Source of the DNA: Cinnamomum chago | Taxonomy: Eukaryota; Streptophyta; Magnoliopsida; Laurales; Lauraceae | Assembly (NCBI GenBank): GCA_038049695.1 | Contig: CP142452.1 | Span: 71,801,501-71,865,500, forward strand | Reading direction: 5' to 3' | DNA: 64,000 nt | Shown here: piece after piece, positions 1 through 10,790 of the stretch | Numbering within the stretch: position 1 is the stretch's first letter | How the letters are laid out: every line of letters starts with the position of its first letter | Translations under genes and position numbers: made by a program | The notes under the pieces: model-generated | Seen by the model: the letters and a program-made list of their open reading frames with translations, nothing else | Database searches by the model: none | Told to the model about the DNA's origin: nothing

Positions 1-578
1 CATTCCCCCCACTCCACTAGCTCCACAGCGCGCCAGTAGGGGTGCCACCGCAAATCAATATCGGATCGCTTACAATTACTTGGATCAAATATGGGAGAGG
101 TGGCATAACCACGTCCTGTCTCCGATGGAGCGTGGTGTGCCTGCGTCACACCCATGGGACTGTGCACCCAATTATATGGAATGGTTCCTCCGAGTGTCGC
201 ATCCAATCATTCAGAACCCTGCACATCGCTCCACGTTTAATCCGCGTGTTCAAGATTCTATGGGCAGCTCTTCTATTGACCCACGTTTGGTAAGATCCTT
301 GACGAGCATATCTATCATATTAAGTATAACCAACTGTACAAACATTCTAATTTGTTCATTATGTGATTAATTAACAGCGCATCGTGAATGCCCAAAGTAT
401 TATTCAGCATATTCTAAGGAGAGGTCATACTCTGAGTGTCCAAGATCCTGATGCCTTGTACACGGCCCTTGAGGACGTCAACAGGGTCCTAGATGGAGTC
501 GATCCAGAAGATCTTGTTCATAGACCGCCACGGAGCGAGGCACGCACTTACAGCCGCAGGGCTAGACGTGGGGTCTAG
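1..578 (+). CDS. Plant mobile domain (PMD/MAIN-like) protein, C-terminal exons, 5' truncated by the window
   Basis: Two exons are visible. The first is open from the left edge to 289 and is followed by a GTAAGA donor. The second runs from 378, after a TTAACAG acceptor, to the TAG at 576-578, and the join is in phase 0. The peptide has the late part of the PMD/aminotransferase-like fold, including YLDQIWERWHNHV and YMEWFLRVSHP, which match the conserved W-rich helices of MAIN, MAIL1 and the many PMD proteins carried by transposons. The C-terminus is short and basic (RTYSRRARRG). PMDs occur both as host genes and as cargo of Mutator-like and Ty3 elements. Lying tail to tail with a MULE transposase makes the transposon-borne form more likely, but that is an inference. 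The N-terminus and any initiation site lie outside the window. Confidence 0.6.
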
Positions 579-849
579 GATGTGGACTTAGCATGTGATA
601 TATATTTTGTTATGGTTATAAACTGAATTTCAGCAATTGTTTTGGGTAACAAAGATGTACCACATGTAAAACTTTATGGATATAAATTTTTATGTAAAAA
701 TTTCTTATCACCTTTTGGCCACTTTATGGATATCGTTTTTTGTGCTTCATTTTGTATTGATGTTGCTTTCTACACAGCATTTATTTGAAATAGATAACGA
801 AATTCGTAAACTAGTATTGTTTCAGGTAATGTACACAGCATTTTGTATT

Positions 850-1100
850 GCTCGGCGTCTCAGGGCCGAGAATATCTATTGCTCGGCGTCAAAGGGCCGA
901 CCGAATTCAGTCTACTCGGCGTCTCAAAGCCGACCGAATTCGGTTTTATCGGCGTCTCAGGGCCGATAAAATGTTATCTGCTTGGCGTCTCAGTGCCGAC
1001 CATATTTGGTATACTCGGCCTCTCAAGGCCGACATTATAGTTTTAACTCAGCTTCTCAGAGCCGAGCAAAATATTATAACTCATATCAGGACCACTCAGT
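850..1100. repeat. 33-bp tandem array of TCGGC...GCCGA hairpin motifs (array A)
   Basis: Seven clear copies of CTCGGC-GTCTCAGG-GCCGAG-like motifs begin near 850, 881, 914, 947, 980, 1013 and 1046, with a decayed eighth at about 1079. After the first step of 31 bp every step is exactly 33 bp. Each copy is a small inverted repeat with a 5-6 bp stem and an 8-bp loop, separated by AT-rich spacers such as GAATTCGGTTTTA. Because 33 is a multiple of three, several reading frames stay open across the array. I regard those frames as a by-product rather than genes. Confidence 0.85.
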
Positions 1101-1484
1101 TGAAATTGTCGTAAGCTATATGCAATTAAGAGATATAGAATGTTCTTTTATAAAACAAAGTGAAAATGTTCTCATCTTAATTTACAAAATGCTCAATTGC
1201 ATTAAGCTCTTAAAAAACATTGGATCCGCATTGACATCCTTATAAAATATAACAATCATTCTAGATCGATGGTTTCGCATGTGGCAACTGATGGACTTAT
1301 AATCTCTCTAAAATATTGGATCCGAGATTGATAAGTTGTATCCCAACCATCTGCAGAAGGGTGATGGTGACGAATCCAATTAGTAGCAATAGGAGGAATT
1401 GGATGACCCTGTACGAGGAAAACCTACATATAAGAAGGAGTTCAAGTGAGTCACGACATTTCAAGTAAAATAAAATTTGGGAAT
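1101..1484. other. AT-rich spacer between array A and the MULE-OTU stop codon
   Basis: No gene, strong repeat or RNA signature is visible. It is presumably the 3' flank of the minus-strand transposase gene and may hold its polyadenylation signals. Confidence 0.5.
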
Positions 1485-4067
1485 CTATGCATCTACTATT
1501 ATCACCTGAACAAAGTGATTTTGATTGACAAAACCGATTGCGATCTCCCGTCTAGCAGCAGTAGGAATAGGGACCGATCGAAGAGGAAGAAAAGTCAAGC
1601 ATTGCTGATTTGACAAATGGTATAGGACAACGTTATAGTGCGAGGCAATTAGATGTCCCATGTCCGGCATCGTCATCCATCGATCATATGGAGGGCAATC
1701 CCCTTGGTACGATATAATATTGAGAAGTTCATCAACCCTTTGGTGTGATCCATATAGTTGTCTGTAGTGTTCTGCATGAGTCACCAACTCTCTAGAGAGA
1801 TCTTTCCGTACATGTTGCCACGAATCCTCACCAAGTCCCATCAACCCTGCAATGGCTCTAAAGCCACAATTACCATCCGCATTGACATCTTTTACATGAT
1901 GAATATAAGACCTTAAGCAATCTGGGAGTGTGTTAATATAAGTGGTTGGCTTCAAATTTCGGGTGCGGATGACCTTTTGCTTAGGAATCAGCTTCTTCAC
2001 GGGCACCAAAGAGGCCCCACTGCTGACAATAGTCTCTTCCATCTTTAAGACAGGAGAATAACTATCCTGAGCTGATTCGGCATATTCAAAGGAAGAGGGT
2101 TCACGTTTAGTAGAGTTGTGCAATTTCAATTTGGGGCGCCCCCGACATTTAGTTTTCGAATCTGGCTCGATCAGTGAGGTCGTCTCAGGCTTTGCAAGCT
2201 CCCTAAGCTTATCCAAGATCTGTAACTTCTTTCTCGAATCATAGCCACTGAACTGTTCGACAATTAAATCTATCTCTGGCATGCAATCCAAATTGACACT
2301 GGAGTCCTGATCATAAGCGGTATGTAGTAAGTCATGCTTGCTCCAATGCATATGCGTGCAATCTAAAGGAATAGGGCGACCAGCACTTATGTATTCTGCA
2401 ATCTCATGAGCACAAGGTAGGCCATGTGTCTGTCGAAGTACACAGCCACAAGCATCTCTATCAATACCGATGGATGATGCTCGTTTCATCTCGGCCAAGA
2501 TTTTCTCTAATGCACATATAGAAACGTTCCCACGAAGTTCTTTGAATTCAGAAGGCTTGAAATTGTGTTGGACAACCGTCTTACTTTTTTCAAATGATGC
2601 TTTTATATCTGTATGTTGTAGCAGCAATAGGTTGTGTATCTTCATCCATGAGTCTTCAAAAGTCCCCTGACTTGATCCAAGCTGCCGCTTCAGCTGTGCA
2701 TGTGAACTCTCCACCCTGTTTGTAGCAGTGTTCCCAAGATGCATGACCTTGTCCGTCCAGGCAGCCACAAATCTATCCTTGTACGCATCTATCCAAGACA
2801 CTCTAACATACTGAAGTGCTGCAGGATAGGTAATGAACTCCTTTAGAAATAAGTTGAATTGCAGATTGTAATGTTCCTCTGTGGATGAAGAGACCAACAT
2901 GTTCCAGCTCATTATAAACCGGTCCCACTTTTCCTTCGTCTCAAACAACTTCTTGCATTTAGCCAAGATATTTCTGTTGATATGCCATCTACATAAAAGA
3001 TGTTTGGCGCCGGAGAAAACAATAGATATGGCGTTCATTAAAGCCATCTCTCTGTCAGTGACGATAATGCTAGGAAGAACACCCTCGTCAATAACTTTGC
3101 GCAAAATACCCAATGCCCATGAGTAGCAATCTTCACGTTCATTCTGGAGATATACAATGCATACCGAAAATGTCTTCTCTGTGGATGTAACCCCAACAAT
3201 CTCCAATAAGGGCATTCGATACCGATTGGTCTTGTAGGTGCAGTCCATTATCAACACATGAGGAAATGCACGCAAGAGGTCTACGCTGGTAGGGTGTGTG
3301 AAGAACAAGTCAATGACAGTATCTGTTGTAGGACGTTTCCTATGCCACTCAATGTAACCATGCTCCGCCAATAATTTCAACAATTGCTGCATCTGATTCC
3401 GTCCAGCCCTCTCCGCAACTTTATGCCTTTGACGTGCATTGTAAATGGTCTTCATTGTGCTTACATTTAACTCATTTCTATGTTTCAGTGTCACCAAGAT
3501 ATCCTTTGGCCGAACCATATTCTTGTACATGTCCACCAGCACTGAAGTTTCATCCTTTGTTAATCTCCCTGCAAATGAGTGCCCTTCCAGAAAGTCTGCA
3601 GCAGGATGATTATGCACACCACACACTACATGCAACATCCATTCCTCATTTGAGCCAACCACTTTACCTTGTAACGTGAATGGGCATCCGCATTTTTTCG
3701 AACCAGTCTGCTTCAATTTCTTCCCACCAGTCCCGTCTTTAGTAATCCTCATGTTTCTATAAGACCCACTCCTCTCACACCCAAGGATCAGCCTTGGTTT
3801 TTTATTTCTCCTGTTGGGCGCTGCTGATGTCTTAATCACAACAATGAAACCATTTCTCCTCCCAACATCACGAGCCCAATTAATTAGGGAATCTCAACTT
3901 GTGAATATCTACGCATAACAAAAAAAAATCATATTGAACAAAGTGACTACATCAATTTAACAATCGAATGATTCATCTCGATTAATTACCTCTTCGGTGA
4001 TAAACTCATTACTATAGTCGACCACACATTCCAAGCCAACCTTGCTGCATTCAGTAGGCGCATGAAA

Positions 4068-4343
4068 CTGCTATAGAACCAATTTTGTTAGAATACGTAA
4101 ATGACACAACTTCACGGCTCTGAATATCCGTTCAAAATTCAATTGTTCGGCCCTGCATGTCCGCATATTTTTCTTATTCTCGGCACTGTAGTGCTGTGAA
4201 AAGTACATATGTTCGGTCTTTCAGGGGCGTGAAAAATACCTCTGGTCGGCCTTGAAAGGCCGCGTAGAGGACATTCGGTCGGACATACAGGGCCGAGCAA
4301 TTCGTCTCTACCGATTTACAAAGCTTGCGATGAATATGCTTAC
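4068..4343 (-). other. Intron 1 of the MULE-OTU gene, containing hairpin array B
   Basis: The minus-strand donor GTAAGC directly follows exon 1 and the acceptor TATAGCAG precedes exon 2. The 276-bp intron is largely filled by the second 33-bp hairpin array. Confidence 0.75.
4145..4302. repeat. 33-bp tandem array of hairpin motifs (array B)
   Basis: TCGG cores occur at 4147, 4180, 4213, 4246 and 4279, spaced exactly 33 bp apart. Each is followed by a degenerate complementary half, for example TCGGCC-TTGAAA-GGCCG. The period and core match array A, about 3 kb away beyond the other end of the same gene. Stems are more decayed than in array A. Confidence 0.8.
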
Positions 4344-4400
4344 CTCGACGCTCCTAGAATGATCAGGAGACATCTTCTGCTTGTCCTTTTGCTCTTCCAT

Positions 4401-6594
4401 TGATTAAGAATGCTAGCAAATTGAGTTTCAACTTTGAATGAAATCAAGATTAATGAGGTGCAGTCAATTGAGAATGAAGTGAGGATTCAAACCAAGAGAG
4501 AAGATGAAAGAAGGAGGAAGTAAAGATCAGTAAAATGCAGGAAGAAGTAGAACTTCATTTCATCATGCAGAGGAGTGAATGGAAGGAAGTGGAGAGGAGG
4601 AATGAAACCCTTAACGCTCCACGTTCAGACGTCTCAAGTGGAGGGAAAATATGCAGTGTGCATATAGCATTTCAAGTAGTGTGGGAGGGCTGAAGTTCAT
4701 ACATTTTGGTAAATTTACAAGTGGGCATTTTAGTCACAATCTATTGCAGTGTGTGGAGAGCAAAATGCAGTGTGTTGGTAGCAGCACTCTCATTGTGTTC
4801 CGCTATGCAAATTGGTGGTTTGACAGTTTTCATATTACTAACACCCTTTTAACCTCTAATCCCCACTTGTTAGGTTTTTAGGGCTTGTTTGCATGTACAA
4901 AATACATATGAATTTATGGTCAAATGAGCTCCACCAATAAATTATTAAAAATGATATGAGATAATAAATCATGATGCAAAGGGGCACTAACCATTCTAAA
5001 AATTGAATAATTGGATTAATGGTTGGGTATTCATTTTTTATCTTTTAATATTTAGTTTCCATTAATAGAAATGGTTATGTGATGGTTATTTTAATTAGTT
5101 TTCATTTTTAATGGCTTAATACAAGGCCTTTTGGGGGCATGTTGGTTTGCCCTGTATATAATACATGGGAATTGAATATACATAAATTTATCATCAAATT
5201 AGTTATAACCAATCATTTGATTCTTCATTTTTAACTACTTAAAATGCATTCCTTTGAATTGAATTACATGAAACAAATAGACCCTTATAATTTCCATAAA
5301 TATAATTACTATAGTAAGTATTTTATTGTTAACTTCTTTTATATTAATGACATTATGACTTGATTGGGAAATAAATAGCCAATCATCACCCTTCTAATTT
5401 GAATCTTAGGAAACTCAACGTTCCATGTATATCTCTTTTTTATATCTTTTACCTCTCTTGTATCTTTAATTCATATGTCATCGATTCAAATGTATTATCT
5501 GCAATTGAACTAGCCTTAGGGTAAGGGTTGTTTGTCTTTTACATATGAGATTAGAAAATCTATTTTACATATGTAAAGGTTACATATGCAAAGGTTAGAC
5601 ATGTGAAACACATTACCACGTACCATCAAAATCACCATTTGTTACACGAGTAAATGACAATATTCTAAGGTTTTAGAAGTGCTTGGATGTTTCGGATTTT
5701 TTGTTATCAATTTCTCAAAATCAATAAAGATTTGAGATATAGTTTCTTGATGCTTATCCTTTGAATTAGAATATTGCATGGTTTGGATCATAAACTGGAG
5801 GCCCATAAAAGTACAAAAACTTAGATCTGAAGATTATAAAATTTTCAGAAATTGCTTAAAATCTATGACGACTTAAGATAACTATCCAATGTATTAGGAT
5901 TTATTAGTTTAATAGATAAATTAATTGATTTGAATTACAAATATGAGGCTCATATGACTTAAAAGAAAAAGAAAAAAAAAACATGTTTTGGTACTTTTTT
6001 TGCAAGTGGGCAATGTGAAAGAATTTCAATGTAAAAATTCACCATTTTTACACATCATTTATGCATTATATGCATATGAATCATTTATATGTATAAATAA
6101 ATGTAAAAATAGGATTGATGAACACACTATGTTAGAATACAATTATAGTACAACCACTGCTTTAGGGTCAAATAAATACGTGGTCGTTAATAAAAATAAG
6201 CATTTGCACCATTTGAATTGTACATGACAAAATTATAATCTTAAATTTATGATCACAACCATCTTTCCCCAAAATCAGATGGTAATTTAAACAATTCAGT
6301 CATGGCGTGTATTATTTGTGACGCCTTGATTCAACAGCCATGCTCATCAAATCCAGTTAAAATTTAGGCCACATGCATTTCATGGGAATGCCTTTCCAAA
6401 CCAATCCTCAAATACTTCGAAGTGAAACAATATGTGCTCCATAAACTTGGATGTCTATCATCATTAATTAATCTATCCACCAGGATGGCAACCTGTACAA
6501 TATCACATTCGCACGTGTATCAAATGGGCCCCACCAACAGATGCCCAACTGAAAAACCAAGCACAGCATTGGTGGACCCCTCTCTACTAGATTC
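4401..6594. other. AT-rich intergenic stretch with decayed short repeats
   Basis: No convincing gene. The first 250 bp are purine-rich and may be the 5' flank of the MULE-OTU gene. Two segments (near 4870-4930 and 5133-5295) resemble a short repeat also present in an intron at 18618-18957. They share GGGC.TGTTTG ends followed by AATTC-rich arms. ORFs here are short and look random. Confidence 0.5.
5133..5295. mobile_element. Possible short MITE with imperfect terminal inverted repeats
   Basis: The left end reads GGGCATGTTGGTTTG...CATGGGAATTGAAT. The reverse complement of the right end reads GGGTCTATTTGTTTCATG...ATTCAATTC. The arms are similar but imperfect and no clean target duplication is visible. 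A related pair of ends flanks 18618-18957. Confidence 0.35.
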
Positions 6595-7504
6595 TAAGAG
6601 CATCTCCAAGAGACACTTCAAATCCTCATATGCTTTTTTCAAAATAAAGGTTTATGTGGCAAAAAAAGGCATATGTAAATTTGGCATGTCACTTGGGCAA
6701 CTTCAAGAGAGATGTCAAATTATTATTTTATTCTTTTTTCATTTAATCTTCATTTGCTTTATTCAATATATCTTACTTATATTTAATGGGATTTGGTATG
6801 ATCTAAACGTTATTAAAATAATAAATTATTAAAAATAAAAAGTGCACAAATTGTACTTGAAACCTATTTTTCATTGAAAATGTAAAATCAAATTACATAA
6901 TATTATAGTCAATCACAAGCTTCTTCATATTGACCTTGGAAATGCCACAGGTGCTCAACCAGATCAGCTTAGAGTTGAGAATGTGTTCTCTTGTCACGAA
7001 TGCGCAAATGGTTTTGAATGAAATTCTGAAATTCTGTAGTGTGGTCACGTGAAACAGAAATGTCACTGTATTCACCCTCGCGTGCATCGTAATTTGGGTG
7101 AAAGACTTTGATCGCGTTCATCTTCGATAATCATGTTATGCATTATGATGCATGCCTTCATTATATGCTGAAGTGTTTGACGATCCCAGAAACGAGCAGG
7201 CCTACGAACAATTGCAAAATGTGCATGTAGCACTCCAAACGCACGCTCCACATCCTTCCTTGCCGACTCTTGAGTTGCAGCAAAATTTGTGGCCTTTGGC
7301 CCATCAAGACATGGAATTGTTTTGACAAATGTCGCCCACGATGGATATATGTCATCAGCAAGATAGTAGTCAGTTGTATATTCATGATCACTGATTGAGT
7401 GGTTGCGGAAAGAGTTCAGCCTTCAGCAAGGTCGGTAAATATAGGAGATCGATCCAACATATTGATATTATTGTGAGATCTCGGTAGTCCAAAAAAAGCA
7501 CGCC

Positions 7505-7509
7505 ATATC
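7505..7509. repeat. Target site duplication ATATC, left copy
   Basis: ATATC immediately precedes TGTAACGCC at 7510 and recurs at 11333-11337, right after the terminal CA. Confidence 0.85.
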
Positions 7510-9609
7510 TGTAACGCCCCAATTCCGGATACCGATATACTCGTTCGATCACCCGAAATTGGCGCGCTACTTCCCGGAAAATCCGAGAACTTTCAAGATC
7601 GTAGGCCGCAGTGAGGTCAAATTTAAAACTTTTTGAACCAAATAATAATAACATTTAAAATTTGCGGAAGCATAACAGTTTAAATAAAGCGGAAGTAATA
7701 GGCATCAATATATATAAAGTAAGAGCAAGACTACAGTCTACTTTGTGAATGGTTCAATGTTAATAACAAGTTAATACATTTTCATTCTACCCTTCTCACT
7801 ACAGAATATCTCTCAAAAACCCAAAATAACAATGTCCCTCAAAACCCTGGAATGAACTCCTCGCCCTCCGGCTCGACGTCCGTGTCGGCCGGGCCCCATG
7901 CGTACTCTCCTGCAACGGGTGCCTCCACTAGGGCTAATGCGTCGTCGGGAATCTCGGGGTCAAGGCCTAAGCACCATAGAATGGGTCAGATCTAAACGAT
8001 CTGGCAAGATACAACATACTACTAACATAGCATATATATCAAAGGAATTAAAGACGGGTACAAAGTTAAATGAATAGCAAGGGAAATGAACTAGGCAGGT
8101 GTGCATGATAATCATAAGGAACCAAGATAAATAGAAACATCTAAACTACTGTAAACAAAGTGGCACATTCACACGAGCTGGAATACCGCAGGATATTATG
8201 CCGCGGCCCTCCCATACTGAACACAATCGCGGTGGGGAACCTCACCAGGGAATAACTAATCCCGAATCTCACTCATCAACTCATCATCTCAACACACAGC
8301 TCATCATGATAGCTTTACAACACTCAACTAGCTCCTACCGGGGATGATCAGTCCACAGGCTGAGCTTAAATCAACCGAGTGAATGTTCATGCCGACTCGA
8401 GAATAACTCTACGGTCTGTGTCTGTCTAGGCTTTGCCTTGCGTGAACAAGGTCCTATCAATATCCCTAAGAGGTCTACACATCTCAACACAGTCTCTGGA
8501 TCTCATTCAAGGTCCAGGCCCACTCGTTGGATCCATACCAAGGCCCATCAGTACATGGCCTAGTCTAAAACCGTCCAAACGAGGCAACTAATCCACTTAT
8601 ACTGATAAACAGTTCCATTATAATCCATATAACTTAACAGTCCAATAGAAACTACCTCTTCAAGCTAAAGGGTTCACATCTCCACACTTAGGCCCAATAA
8701 GGGCCCGCCTAGACACAGACACGGGTCAATGATCTCCGAAATCACACCATTGGGTCACCTCTAGATACCCTAGGTTCAGGTCTTCCAATTATGATTAATT
8801 AATAGTAAACAGCTATCTAAAGATCTAAGAATGACAGAGTAAAATCACAGTGAAGTATAAACTTCAATCAGAGAATCAACGGGAAAAGCAACGGTCCAAT
8901 CCTAGGTAAATGGGCCACTTTAGGTTCGGGTCTATCTCCGGTAATTCGATCTCTAAACGATGTCATTAATGCCGTAAAATAATGTATTTCGTGCTTAGTT
9001 GGTTAAGGGCATTGTTGACAACTTTTAGGGGTCGAATCATCTTAGATTATCAACCAAAACTCTAAACAGTGGTCCCCGCGAGTCAAGGTTGAGCCACACC
9101 GTTGACTCGGGCTTAGGACACTGACAAATACTCATTTGGATGGTCAATGGGCCCCACAACTGATCATATCTCCTAAGTGTTGAAAATTGGAACAATCAGG
9201 GTTTTCCAGGTGAACCTGATGTGTTGTGAGCTCGGTTGATTTCCTGGCCGGGAAGATCAACCGAGTGCACTGACAAACCTGAGTCAGGCTTCCTGGACAA
9301 CTGAAATCGTTTCTAAAGGCTTACAGCGTGTCCGGTCAAACAACCTGGCCTAGGTGATTGACCGCATACTCTGAAAACCTTAGAAAGATTGATATTCCAG
9401 CTTTGAACACTTTCGAAATATTAATTCTAAGTTTCAGGTTGATTTGGGCGCAAACAGTCTGAGTTTCGGGTGAAAAACCAACTTTCAGTCATTTCTAGTG
9501 AAAACCATGTAAACGGTTCAACCTAGGCTAAGCCGGGTCAACCAAACTGATTAAAATGGGTTTTTCTACAAGAATATGGCTGATGGCCAATTTTCCATCA
9601 AAACCTAGT

Positions 9610-9872
9610 TGTCTCGGTCGACCAGGATGGGTCCCAGTCGACCCAGACAACAGAAACTCACCCTGCAGAACAGAGCTAACTGAGAGCTCTGTTTTTCCAT
9701 TTTTCAGTGTTCCCGGTCGACCCAGAGGGGTCTCGGTCGACCTAGAACACTGTCGGGCGAGTCCCCGGGCGTGTCAGGGAAAAACTGCAGAAAATAACTG
9801 AGGCTCAAAATTTTCGGATTTGCAGTGTTGCCGGTCGACCGAGCCAGGGCTCGGTCGACCGAGCACACTGGG
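9610..9872. repeat. Cluster of GGTCGACC palindromes inside the solo LTR
   Basis: CGGTCGACC and closely related 8-10 bp palindromes occur repeatedly, sometimes back to back across a short loop as at 9832-9863 (CCGGTCGACCGAG...CTCGGTCGACCGAG). They contain SalI-type cores and could form hairpins. Confidence 0.7.
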
Positions 9873-10259
9873 ATTTCCAGCCCAGTTGCATTTCTGCAAC
9901 TTTTCCGTTTGGACTCCTTTTTCGCCCAAACCACTTCCAATCTCTTCCAAACTTCACCCAAACACTTCTAATCACTAAATAACACAATAACCATCCATCC
10001 ATCACCTTATGGCCCACTGATTTCCAAATGGGGGGTGAAAACCCCCATCCATCAGTGACCTTTTAACCAAAATAGAAAACAAAGCTCAAGGTGGAAACTA
10101 AATCACAACAGAACATCTTATGAATTGAAAAACTACTGAATCACAAATAAAATACACATCCTAAGTTAGGAGTTTGATGCACTTGCCTTTGATAATTAGA
10201 GAGAGAGTTGTAGAGAGAAATATAACTAGAATTGAAGGTCCAGACCCAGTCCAGCTGAA

Positions 10260-10790
10260 ATGCCAAGGAAGAAGAAGAAGATGATCCAGCTGCTATAATA
10301 GTGTAGCAGCAGCTCCAAAACAGTCCCAGCACAACTGAAATGGTCCTAGCTCAAAGGAGAAGAAGTAATATGGCAGCTGCAACTCCTTAAGGAAGAATTC
10401 CAGCAGAGTGATGTGGTTCCAGCAGCTCCAAGATGAGGTTTCCAGCAGAACAGAAATGAAGGAGAAGTAGTAGAAGAAGACAGCAACAGCCCAGGGGAAA
10501 ACAGAGGAAGAGTTCCAGCAGAACAGTAGCAGAGAAGAAGCAGTTGCAGCACAGCTCACCAGCTTGGAGGAAAAAGAGTGAAAGAGGAAGAAGGAAGGTG
10601 ATGTAGTGGCTGTAGCAGTAGTAGTTCCTCCGGATGGAAATTCCAGCAGAGTAACAGTTGGATGAGGGGAAATGAGAGAGAGGGAAAAGAGGGAAATGTA
10701 AGAGAGGATGGTGTGGCAGCTGCTCCCAGCTGATATGTAGAAGACAGTGGCCTCAAGTAGAATTCCAGCTGAGATGAAGAAGTGGAAATA
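10260..10790. repeat. Purine-rich degenerate repeats with TTCCAGCAG core
   Basis: TTCCAGCAG or TCCAGCTG recurs about a dozen times, separated by GAAGAAG-type tracts. Minus-strand ORFs here are low-complexity Ser/Leu/Phe readings of the complement and do not resemble proteins. Confidence 0.6.

Larger units (their letters stand above)
1485..4400 (-). pseudogene. MULE transposase fused to an OTU cysteine-protease domain, three exons, one nonsense codon
   Basis: Exon 1 (4400-4344) starts at ATG and encodes MEEQKDKQKMSPDHSRSVE. Exon 2 is 4067-3990 and exon 3 is 3908-1485; both joins are phase 0 with GT-AG borders, giving about 852 codons. Visible in order are a FAR1/WRKY-GCM1-like zinc region (CGCPF near residue 120), a MULE catalytic core with aspartates at about 266 (MDCTYK) and 328 (VTDRE), a SWIM finger near 534 (CGC...LPCAH), an AT-hook-like RGRPK near 633, and a C-terminal OTU domain. 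The OTU catalytic motif DGNC lies near 723 and the histidine (NHFVQV) near 842. The family is cut-and-paste DNA transposase; OTU domains are deubiquitinase-like proteases. A TGA at 3896-3894 interrupts the N-terminal LINWARDVGRRNG region where relatives usually have Arg, consistent with CGA-to-TGA decay. The rest of the frame is open. GTG at 3839 is not a credible start. Confidence 0.85.

Noticed and set aside
676-1245. Overlapping ORFs with an 11-residue periodic repeat (SASQGRPNSVY-like)
   Set aside because: Open frames in all phases follow from a 33-bp DNA repeat; no start context, splice logic or protein family.
3837-3839. Start of the MULE-OTU protein at 3839
   Set aside because: The codon is GTG inside a conserved segment (FIVVIKTS). 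The gene plainly continues upstream through two further exons.
10141-10756. Several minus-strand ORFs rich in Ser, Leu and Phe
   Set aside because: Complement of purine-rich repeats inside the solo LTR; low complexity with no family similarity.
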